Source: an uncultured Erythrobacter sp. (GTDB lineage: Bacteria; Pseudomonadota; Alphaproteobacteria; Sphingomonadales; Sphingomonadaceae). From it: a stretch of DNA of 33,757 nt. Position 1 is the stretch's first letter. The number at the start of each line of letters is the position of its first letter. Below the pieces are notes generated by a model. The model was not told the origin of the DNA, made no database searches, and saw only the letters and a program-made list of their open reading frames with translations. Positions 16,399 through 23,710 of this stretch are shown piece by piece. Both the position numbers and the translations under genes were made by a program. Location of the stretch: NCBI GenBank assembly GCA_913061345.1, contig CAJXTZ010000018.1:1-33757 (forward strand), read 5' to 3'.

Positions 16399-16536
16399 GA
16401 GGCGGCCTCTCGTCTCCGGACGTTCCAGTGCTTGATAGGACGCCGCGGGAGGTTGTGACCCGCACAAGCGACGAAAGTGCGGGATCATGCAGCGAGCGGC
16501 GTCTTGTTTGCACGAGCTGCCGGTACAGGAACCCCA
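16399..16536. promoter_or_regulatory. Divergent control region with inverted repeat
   Basis: This 138-bp region lies between the start of the minus-strand sigma run and the plus-strand phosphodiesterase, so it should hold both promoters. It contains a perfect 7-bp inverted repeat, CCCGCAC at 16459-16465 and GTGCGGG at 16477-16483, with an 11-bp spacer and TGA/TCA extensions offset by one base. It could be an operator or a leader hairpin. No convincing -35/-10 pair was seen for either direction. Confidence 0.35.
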
Positions 16537-17568
16537 ATGTCCGCGACAAAGTTATTGACGCTTCTGTGCGCCGCGCTGGTATTGAGCGCGCCCGTTGCCC
16601 CCCACCAGCCCTATTCGAGCGCCCCGCAGAGCTATTCCGACTGGCCAATGGAAGATGAAGGACTGTCGATCCTTACCTACAATGTGAAGGGCCTGCCTTG
16701 GCCTGCAGCCATTGGCAGGGATGATGCACTGTCGGCGATCGGAGAGCGACTATCGTTGATGCGAGAGCGGGGCGTGCAGCCTCACATAGTGCTCTTGCAG
16801 GAAGCATTCACAAAGGACGCCGAAGCGATAGGCGCACTTGCAGGCTACAAATATGCCGTGCGCGGACCATCTACACGGGCGCACCTCTCGTCCCCTCCGC
16901 TGGGGCAGCAATTTGCAGAAGAGGCGCAGTGGTCCAAGGGGGAAACAAGCGATCCGGTCGTCAACAGCGGATTGGTAATCCTGTCGGACTTCCCCATCGA
17001 GCGGACAAAAACTCTCGCCTTTCCGGATGGTGCTTGCGCGGGTTTCGACTGCCTTGCCACAAAGGGTGCGGTGATTGCCTGGGTCGATGTCCCCGGCTTC
17101 GATGCCCCGCTTGCGATAGCAAACACACATCTCAACTCGCGACGCTCCACACATGTATCGAGACGGCGCGCTGATGAGGCGTTTGCCTGGCAATCGGCTG
17201 CCATTAGCAATTTTATCCAGTCCGAAGTTCAACCCGGAGAGCCAATCATATTCGGCGGCGACTTCAATGCAGGTAACGCCGCGCCGAGACGCGCAGCGTT
17301 CGAAGCCAACTTGCCTTTGGGCTCTCTCCAGGAAGACGCGCTCGAAGAGGCTGTTGCGAACGAAGTGATCCTTCTATCTTCACGAACCATCGCTAAAGAC
17401 ATGATCGAGCGTAACCGCGACAAGATCCTCTATCGCTCGGGTTCCAGGACAAGGATCACACCTCGCCTCGCATGGGTACCGTTTGGCGAGGAGGGAAAAG
17501 CCGCTCCCATGTCAGACCATAAAGGTTTCATAGTGTCAGTCGATTTGTCGCAATCTGCATTCCAATAA
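16537..17568 (+). CDS. Secreted endonuclease/exonuclease/phosphatase-family enzyme, sphingomyelinase-like
   Basis: A 343-residue exported member of the DNase I-like superfamily. Residues 1-22 are a signal peptide. The metal and catalytic residues are all in place: ILTYNVKGLPW (Asn about 49), LLQEAFT (Glu about 89), IANTHLNS (Asn/His about 196-198), FGGDFNAG (Asp/Asn about 242-244) and MSDHKGF (Asp/His about 327-328). The absence of DNA-binding loops, the secretion signal and the SDHKGF ending fit the sphingomyelinase-C / inositol-phosphatase side of the family, which hydrolyses lipid phosphodiesters. ATG 16537 has AGGA at good spacing. It is divergent from the sigma-controlled glycolipid run, so a role in turnover of phosphosphingolipids or in phosphate scavenging is possible (inference). 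Confidence 0.72.
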   Translation: MSATKLLTLLCAALVLSAPVAPHQPYSSAPQSYSDWPMEDEGLSILTYNVKGLPWPAAIGRDDALSAIGERLSLMRERGVQPHIVLLQEAFTKDAEAIGALAGYKYAVRGPSTRAHLSSPPLGQQFAEEAQWSKGETSDPVVNSGLVILSDFPIERTKTLAFPDGACAGFDCLATKGAVIAWVDVPGFDAPLAIANTHLNSRRSTHVSRRRADEAFAWQSAAISNFIQSEVQPGEPIIFGGDFNAGNAAPRRAAFEANLPLGSLQEDALEEAVANEVILLSSRTIAKDMIERNRDKILYRSGSRTRITPRLAWVPFGEEGKAAPMSDHKGFIVSVDLSQSAFQ

Positions 17569-17589
17569 CATTGACCGCGCGAAATTCGA

Positions 17590-18012
17590 TCAATTGGCCT
17601 GGTTTAGCGTTTCGGCAATCGCTGCTGCCGCTTCTTGCGCCGCCGGCCAGTCATTCGCATCAACCGCATCGCGCATCGACTGCAAGTCGCCATTGATCAT
17701 TTCGCGCACATCCGCTGGCAAGTTGGGAACGGTTTTCTGAGCTGCTTGATCGAGATCGTTGAGCCTTATGACGAGGTCACCGCTCTGACCCTTGAATGAG
17801 GCAGCGTCGGTTGCCAGAGCCGCTAGCCTGCCTGCCGGCTCCCCTGAAACCGGAACGCTGGAAACCGGATCGGCGTGATCTGTAACCGGTTCGCTGATCG
17901 GGCTAGCATCGGTTGCTGTGTCACTGGCGGACTGGCCGCATGAAACGAGGGCGAGCGATACCGCAACCGTGGAGAGGGTGAGCGCAGTGTTACGGGTGTA
18001 TGTAGCTGTCAT
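17590..18012 (-). CDS. Small lipoprotein of unknown function
   Basis: A 140-residue exported lipoprotein. It has an N-terminal helix followed by the lipobox L-V-S-C (Cys 25), then a low-complexity Thr/Ser/Asp/Pro linker (about 26-58) and a helical C-terminal half (about 62-138) rich in Ala, Asp and Gln. No domain is recognised. AGGAG precedes the ATG at good distance. It is convergent with the phosphodiesterase gene (21 bp between stops) and stands alone ahead of the glutamate-synthase-like gene on the same strand, with about 70 bp between. Probably anchored in the inner or outer membrane facing the periplasm. Confidence 0.65.
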   Translation of the reverse strand: MTATYTRNTALTLSTVAVSLALVSCGQSASDTATDASPISEPVTDHADPVSSVPVSGEPAGRLAALATDAASFKGQSGDLVIRLNDLDQAAQKTVPNLPADVREMINGDLQSMRDAVDANDWPAAQEAAAAIAETLNQAN

Positions 18013-18081
18013 TGTCAGGCTCCTGATTGTACGGGTCTCTCTAAGTAGAGTGCTCTGGCCTAGGTAAACTGAAGGTTGCTC

Positions 18082-19714
18082 TCAATCCAGTATCGGCCGA
18101 AAACTGTCTGGGTTGGCCTGCTTCCAGTAAGCGCCAAATTGCGTTGCGTCAGGTTCCGCCAGCAACTCTCCATCGCGCACAAACGGCGAAATCTCATTGA
18201 ACGGAACCATCTGGGCTTCATTCTTCCACTGCCGCAGATGTTCAGGGCGGAACTCATCTGGCGAAGCGAGACCGCAGGCGACGGTTATCTCATGCAGACT
18301 GTCGAGAGTTCGGCGCTGGAAATTCGCCACCCGCTCCGCTTTCTCCTCGACAACGAGGCCGCGTTGGCGGGCAGGAGAGTTGGTCGCAATACCCGTCGGG
18401 CAAGTTCCGGTGTGGCAACGGAGGGATTGGACGCAGCCAAGCGAAAACATGAATGCCCTTGCCGCATTCGACCAATCGGCTCCTAGCGCGCAATTTATCG
18501 CTATATCCGACCCGGAATAGACCTTCCCCGAGGCGGCAAGTTTTACCTTGTCTTTGAGCGATGTACCGATGAGCGCGTTGGCGACCAGGGGCAGTCCGAC
18601 CCGCAAAGGCAGACCAACCCTATCTGAAAGTTCCAATGGGGCCGCGCCGGTGCCCCCTTCTCCCCCATCGACAACGATGAAATCGAGCAGGATGCCGCTG
18701 TCGAGCATGGCTTTCACAACCGCAAATACTTCGTGGGGTTGGCCCACGCAAAGCTTGATGCCGACTGGCTTACCGCCCGACAACTCGCGCATTTTCGCGG
18801 CGTATTCAAGCAACTCTCGCGGGGTAGAAAAAGCCGAATGGCCAGGCGGAGAGATACAGTCCTTGTGTGCCTCGATGTCACGCACCTCGGCGATTTCCTT
18901 GGTCACCTTCTCGGCCGGAAGGACGCCGCCATGCCCGGGTTTCGCACCTTGGCTAAGCTTGATTTCGGTCATCTTGACGCTGTTATGCTGCGCTTTGTCA
19001 CGAAATGCCCCGGGATCGAAACTTCCATCTTTATGGCGGCAGCCGAAATAGCCCGAACCGACTTCCCATACGACATCGCCGCCGTTTTCCAAGTGGTATT
19101 TCGATAGACCCCCCTCACCGGTGTCGTGATAGAAATCACCCTGCTTTGCGCCCAGATTGAGCGCACGGATTGCATGGCTGCCAAGCGAACCGAAGCTCAT
19201 TGCACTGATGTTAACTCGCGCTGCCTCATAGGGCTGGCTGCACTGCCGGGTTCCCACCTGTACACGGGTCCTCTTCGGCGCATCGGCGCGCGGCGCGATC
19301 GAGTGGCCGAGTGCTTCGTATTCGGCAGAATAGACATCGAGTTCGGTGCCGAAGGGATGCGCGTCTTCAGCTTGTTTGGCGCGGGCATAAACAAGTGAGC
19401 GGGCGACGCGGTCGTAAGGACGGCCCTCTAGAGGCCCTTCCACGATATAGGATCGCAGGAAGGGCCGCAAATCCTCGAACAGCCAGCGAAAGCGCGCTGC
19501 CAAGGGGATAGTTGCGGCGTAAGGAATGCTTGGTCTGGATCAGATCCCACAGCGCAATAAGCAACAGGGGGATGACGACAATAAATCCCCAGTAGAGCCA
19601 ACCCGCGAACCAATGGCCCCCAATCGCCAGCAACGCAGTCAGCGCGATCATCGCCCATAGGCCGAAATTGCGTTCAACTGCATCATCCCGCGTCAATGCC
19701 TGGAAAATGGTCAT
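18082..19714 (-). pseudogene. FMN-binding glutamate-synthase-like protein, apparent frameshift
   Basis: The main frame (18082-19503) encodes a glutamate-synthase central/FMN domain: AMSFGSLGSHAIRALNLGA, GEGGLSKYHLENGGD, KLSQGAKPGHGGVLP, VVDGGEGGTGAAPLELSD for FMN binding, and GCVQSLRCHTGTCPTG as the Fe-S cysteine cluster. Stand-alone proteins of this type have an N-terminal membrane anchor. That anchor exists here in another frame (from ATG 19714: two helices, then DLIQTKHSLRRNYPL). The two halves join perfectly as RNYPL/AARFRWLFEDLRPF if one C is removed from the CCCC run near 19504-19507. Function of the family is uncertain (possibly ferredoxin-type glutamate synthase or another amidotransferase-like oxidoreductase). 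This is either a real frameshift, a sequencing error or a +1 recoding site. The gene starts 13 bp after the ThDP enzyme's stop. Confidence 0.75.
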
Positions 19715-19727
19715 AGCTCGCCCTTGC

Positions 19728-21391
19728 TCAATCGATCAGATTCTTGGTCAGCTTGGCCACGTCGCCTGCGCGGCCCGACAACACGGCTTTCGCCGAATAG
19801 AGCGCGGTGCCGAATATTTTTTCGGCCTCGACATGCGGCGGCATCACCAGTTCATAGCGGTCGGTTACGACATCCAGCAAGGCTGGGCCAGGCGCACCTA
19901 GCCACTCCGCAACCGCCGCATCGAGTTTTCCCGGATCTTCAACCCGGCGGCCCCACCAACCCATCGCACTGGCGACCGCACCGAAATCCGGATTCTGAAG
20001 CTCGGTGTAGTGATCCACCAACCCCTCGATCTTCATTTCCAGTTCAACGAAGCCAAGCGTACCATTGTTGATCAGCGCGACCTTGATCGGAAGTTTTTCC
20101 TGAACGGCGGTGAGCATATCCCCCATCAACATCGCGAGCCCGCCATCGCCTGACAACGAAATCACCTGCCGCTCTGGAAAGGCCGCTTGTGCGCCCAGCG
20201 CCTGCGGCATGGCATTGGCCATAGTGCCGTGAGTAAGGCTGATCATTGAACGGTTCTCGCCCGTGGCCGGAACGTGGCGCAGACACCAAACGGTCGCCGA
20301 ACCTCCATCCGCGGTCCACACCGCATCGCTCGCGGCATGGCGTGCGATTGTTTCGACCATATATTGCGGATGGATGGGGACCGCGGCCTTATGCGCGTGG
20401 TCTTCCTGCTTTGCCTTTGCCTCCGCGTGCATCTTAAGCATTGCCTCGAGGAAGTCTGCATTTTCCCGCTTTTCCACCAACGGGAGGAGCGCATTTACCG
20501 TCGCCCCGACATCGCCAATGGCAGCGATATCAACCGGATGGCGTTTGCCGAGATGAGTGCCATCGATATCGATCTGGATGATCGTCGCCTTTTCGGGATA
20601 GAATTGACGCCAAGCAAAATCGCAGCCGAGCAGCAGCAGCGTATCGCAGCGCATGAGGGCTTCGTATCCGCTCTCGATACCGAAGAAACCGGTCATGCCG
20701 ACGTCGAAGGGGTTGTCGGGCTCGAGCCAATCCTTGGCGCGCGATGTCCGGGCCACAGGCGCTTTCAGCTTGCTGGCTAGTTCAAGTATTCGGTCTTGCG
20801 CTCCGGCACAGCCTGATCCGCCATAGATCGCGACACGCTCCCCCGCATTGAGTGCATCGGCAATGCGTCGCAGTTCATCACCGGAGGGAGTGACGACAGG
20901 CTCAGCGGTGTGGACCGAAAAACCTGGACCTTTCTCCGGCACTTTCTCCTCGGCCAGATCGGCCGGCACGATTAAAACCGCAACACCGCGTTTCGAAAGC
21001 GCCGCTTGCGCCGCCGCCACCGTCATCCGCCGCGCCTGCTTCGCCGTGCGGATTTCCTCGCAGAATACGCTGCACGGCGCGTATACACTTTTGTAGTCGA
21101 CTTCCTGCGGGAAATCGAAACCGATCTCGTCGCGCACGTGCTGGCTGGCGATGAGGACAACCGGCGCACGGTTGCGATGGCTTTCGTATAGCCCGTTGAT
21201 GAAATGGAGCGACCCGGGGCCCACTGATCCTGCGCAAGCCGTGAGCTCACCGCTAAGCATCGCGTCAGCCCCTGCCGCCATGCCGCCGCTTCTTCGTGGC
21301 GCATGTGCACCCAGCGGATCGACGAATGCGAAATCGCATCGGTCACATGATTGAGCGTATCGCCTACAATTCCTGGGCACCGCGATTGCAA
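19728..21391 (-). pseudogene. ThDP-dependent pyruvate oxidase/dehydrogenase-like enzyme, frameshifted and 5'-truncated
   Basis: The protein follows the PoxB-type plan: an N-terminal PYR domain (ADAMLSGELTACAGSVGPGSLHFINGLYESHRN), a central Rossmann-like domain, and a C-terminal PP domain with the ThDP motif SGDGGLAMLMGDML...NN (around 415-445 in the long frame). The true N-terminal part GIVGDTLNHVTDAISHSS..MRHEEAAA, with the cofactor-activating Glu, is read in a different frame, from about 21375 to 21283. It switches to the main frame at about 21279-21284, where one base seems missing. The roughly 25 residues normally ahead of GIVGD are gone, and that point abuts the cytochrome b561 gene. The long open frame up to 21401 is therefore misleading at its start. 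Expected activity would be quinone-linked oxidative decarboxylation of pyruvate at the membrane; as it stands it is probably inactive unless the sequence is wrong. Confidence 0.72.
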
Positions 21392-21420
21392 TCACGCTCA
21401 ATCTCGCCCTCAGCGTCTTT

Positions 21421-21891
21421 ATGCAACATCCTGAAAAAGGACGGTCGGGCGACTTCTGGTTCGAAGTTCATGAAAAGAACGGCCTGGTCGCGCTTGCGCT
21501 TTTGACCATCTTTTGGTGCTGGACAGCGGTCAGACGCGGCGACCCGGGTCTTGGCAGCTGGCTCCCATATTTTTCCGCGAACCGCCGCAGGGCGCTGGCC
21601 GACGACATCAGGCTTCATCTGCGCGCACTGCTCGGACATGGCCTGCCCCGCAGCGACGAGCAGCCGCTTGCCAACGCGGTTCACGGACTTGGCGCTCTGA
21701 CGGCGCTCGGGACGGCATGCACCGGGGCGGCTGGATATTTCCTGTCACAGAAGTGGGCCTTGTCTATTCACGGGAACCTTGCAGTATTGATGTGGGCCTA
21801 TTTCGGCGGCCATGTGTTGATGAGCCTGATCCATGAGTTCGCGCGTGATCCGGTGCTGCGGAACATGTTCGTGTTTAGAGCGAAGAAGTGA
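21421..21891 (+). CDS. Cytochrome b561-type membrane protein, 5'-truncated
   Basis: A 156-residue hydrophobic protein of the cytochrome b/b6 (Ni-hydrogenase-type b561) fold. Haem-ligand histidines are visible in VHEKNGLVALALL, LANAVHGLGAL and the SIHGNLAVLMWAYFGGHVLM segment. The coding pattern continues upstream of the first ATG to about 21370 (LGTAIAITLNLALSVFM), clearly the second half of helix 1. The usual first-helix His and preceding residues are missing because the frame runs straight into the 5' end of the ThDP gene. No ribosome-binding site precedes ATG 21421. It overlaps the DUF1003 gene by one base. It would shuttle electrons between quinones and a redox partner if intact; as seen it is probably non-functional. 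Confidence 0.65.
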   Translation: MQHPEKGRSGDFWFEVHEKNGLVALALLTIFWCWTAVRRGDPGLGSWLPYFSANRRRALADDIRLHLRALLGHGLPRSDEQPLANAVHGLGALTALGTACTGAAGYFLSQKWALSIHGNLAVLMWAYFGGHVLMSLIHEFARDPVLRNMFVFRAKK

Positions 21892-22475
21892 TGCTTAACC
21901 CGGCGCGCGTCACCCTCGATCTGGCCAAGAGTTTGCTTCAAGGCCATCTGCACGAGGCAGAGGAAGCGCGGGTCCTCGATCATATTGAGCGGCGTGCGCC
22001 GATCAGCGAGGACGCCTCTGAAAGAGCAGAGAGTCAGGATAGTCTGGGTGACCGACTGGCCGATCGCGTCGCAAGTATCGGTGGCTCCTGGCCTTTTATC
22101 TGCACGTTTTTTCTTTTCATGGCGGCGTGGATCGGGATCAACAGCTTCATTCTCGCCAAAGGCGGCGCGTACGATCCCTACCCGTATATCCTGCTCAACC
22201 TGATGCTTTCGACGCTTGCCGGGATACAGGCACCGATCATTCTGATGAGCCAGAACCGGCAGGCGGAAAAAGACCGCATCGCCGCTTCGCATGATTACGA
22301 GGTTAATCTGCGGGCAGAACTCGAGATTCTCGGTATGCAGGAAAAGCTCGACCGGCTCCGCGGTGAACAGCACGAACTGATCCTCGCCAATCAAGCTGCT
22401 ATGATAGAACGAATTGACCGCATCGATGCGCTTTTTGCGCAGAGGGAAATCACACAGACGGGAGCAGAAGAATGA
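21891..22475 (+). CDS. DUF1003 membrane protein
   Basis: A 194-residue protein of the DUF1003 family. It has a charged N-terminus, the LGDRLADRVASIGGSWPFI segment that marks the family, two adjacent membrane helices (about 65-85 and 95-115, with PYPYILLNLMLSTLAGIQAPIIL), and a C-terminal amphipathic or coiled-coil tail rich in Glu, Arg and Lys (about 125-185). Function is unknown; members are often found near stress and transport genes. The start ATG shares its A with the stop of the cytochrome gene (TGATG); GTG 21888 is an alternative. The stop overlaps the HdeD gene in ATGA, so the two are translationally coupled. Confidence 0.78.
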   Translation: MLNPARVTLDLAKSLLQGHLHEAEEARVLDHIERRAPISEDASERAESQDSLGDRLADRVASIGGSWPFICTFFLFMAAWIGINSFILAKGGAYDPYPYILLNLMLSTLAGIQAPIILMSQNRQAEKDRIAASHDYEVNLRAELEILGMQEKLDRLRGEQHELILANQAAMIERIDRIDALFAQREITQTGAEE

Positions 22476-23035
22476 TGGCGACCAATTCCCACGGGCAAAG
22501 CAACACGCCTGCCGATTTCGTGAGTGCGGTAAGTCCATGGGTCGCAGGCCTTGGCGTGCTGCTGATTTTGCTCGGAATAATTGCAATCACCCATCCTGCG
22601 TTTACGGCCATCGCAACCGGACTGGTCATCGCTTACACACTTGTGCTCGCCGGTCTGGCGTCGCTGGCCGCGATTGCAGGGGACAAGTCCACGGGGGGAA
22701 AGGTCGCGCACGCCGCATTCGGACTCCTTGCTCTCGCAGCTGGTGCATTCCTGCTGTTTTTACCAATGGATGGAGCCGTCGGGCTCGTCTGGCTGGTCAG
22801 TGCACTCCTTGCCGCCAGCGGCTTTGCCGACTTACTTTCCGCAAGGCGCGCTGTGGGGCAACGGGCCTTCAGGACGCTACTCGGCCTTATCAATATTGCA
22901 ATCGGCGTTTACGCGCTCTTCCTCGTCCCAGCCGATGCAGTCGAGATTCTGGCGCTTTTGATCGGGATCAGCCTTGTTCTGCGCGGCCTTCTTCTGGCAA
23001 TGCTGGCGCTGGTCGTGCGAAAGCTCTCAACCTAA
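22472..23035 (+). CDS. HdeD-family (DUF308) membrane protein
   Basis: A 187-residue protein with six hydrophobic helices arranged as three repeated pairs, the pattern of HdeD/DUF308 proteins linked to acid resistance in enteric bacteria. The family landmarks VLLILLGIIAITHPAFTA, the LLALAAGAFLLFLP repeat and GLINIAIGVYALF are present. The second residue is also Met, so ATG 22475 could also start it. It is coupled by ATGA to the DUF1003 gene. Its stop shares four bases with the convergent DedA stop. Function in alphaproteobacteria is not established; membrane stress tolerance is the usual guess. Confidence 0.78.
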   Translation: MMATNSHGQSNTPADFVSAVSPWVAGLGVLLILLGIIAITHPAFTAIATGLVIAYTLVLAGLASLAAIAGDKSTGGKVAHAAFGLLALAAGAFLLFLPMDGAVGLVWLVSALLAASGFADLLSARRAVGQRAFRTLLGLINIAIGVYALFLVPADAVEILALLIGISLVLRGLLLAMLALVVRKLST

Positions 23036-23652
23036 GGGGCTGAACGAGCTGGCCGGCCATACCAGACACCGCCAATCAGCAATGCGGCAATAAGCGGCAA
23101 AGCAATTACTGCGATCAGCCCGGTATGATGCATCACCCATGGGATAATCTGGAAATGTGCCGAAATCCAACTGCCCAGAAAAGTCCACATTCCGCCCCAG
23201 GCGATCGCACCGGCAGCATTTGCGATAAGGAAAGTGCGCCAGTGCATTCGGGTAGTGCCTGCGGCGATACCGTTGAGTTGACGCATCAACGGAAAGAAGC
23301 GCGCGAAGAAGACGATGATCCAACCTCGCCGGTCCATTTCTCGCTCGGCTGTCTCCAACCGTTCATGCGTGATCCCGAAACGTTTGCCGCGGCGCAGAAC
23401 CAGCGGCCGTCCGCCTTTTACACCAATCAGATAGGCGACATTGTCACCCAGTATTGCCGCGCTCGCAGCGACAATCCAGATCGAGATCGTATGGAAGGTT
23501 CCGGTTGCCGTAAGACCACTCGCCAGTATCAGCGTGGTCTCTCCTGGCAGCGGCAGCCCCATACTTTCGAGAAAAATGATCCCGAACAGGCCAAAATAGC
23601 CAAATTGGCCCAGCGCGCCATGCTGATTGATTATTTGTAAGGTGCCTTGCAC
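23032..23652 (-). CDS. DedA-family membrane protein
   Basis: About 206 residues with the DedA fold: FLESMGLPLPGETTLILA (the E-x-x-x-P-x-P-x-E signature near residue 27), ASAAILGDNVAYLIGVKGG, RFFPLMRQLNGIAAGTTRM (the F-x-R-x-x-P-x-x-R region, here ARFFPLMR) and a C-terminal hydrophobic helix. DedA/VTT proteins are lipid scramblases or undecaprenyl-phosphate translocases in characterised cases, and are tied to membrane proton-motive force and drug tolerance. GTG 23652 is preferred because the longer frame to 23772 would run antisense across the start of the efflux operon. No good Shine-Dalgarno is visible, so the start is tentative. Confidence 0.75.
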   Translation of the reverse strand: MQGTLQIINQHGALGQFGYFGLFGIIFLESMGLPLPGETTLILASGLTATGTFHTISIWIVAASAAILGDNVAYLIGVKGGRPLVLRRGKRFGITHERLETAEREMDRRGWIIVFFARFFPLMRQLNGIAAGTTRMHWRTFLIANAAGAIAWGGMWTFLGSWISAHFQIIPWVMHHTGLIAVIALPLIAALLIGGVWYGRPARSAP

Positions 23653-23655
23653 GGA

Positions 23656-23673
23656 ACATCTGGTATGCGATGT
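23656..23673. promoter_or_regulatory. Inverted repeat between DedA and efflux operon
   Basis: ACATC at 23656-23660 and GATGT at 23669-23673 form a short perfect inverted repeat with an 8-bp spacer in the 58-bp gap between the divergent DedA and TolC-like genes. It could be a regulator site. The repeat is short and could be chance. Confidence 0.22.
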
Positions 23674-23710
23674 CTCAAAGCATGGGAAGTAAAGAAGAGG
23701 GGTAAGCCGA

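Noticed and set aside
21285..21401. First ~40 codons of the longest ThDP-enzyme frame
   Set aside because: They are the out-of-frame reading of the genuine N-terminal motif (GDTLNHVTDAIS...RHEEAAA) and so are not real protein.
21798..22586. 262-codon minus-strand frame across the DUF1003 gene
   Set aside because: Antisense to two well-supported coupled genes; Cys/His/Arg-rich shadow composition.
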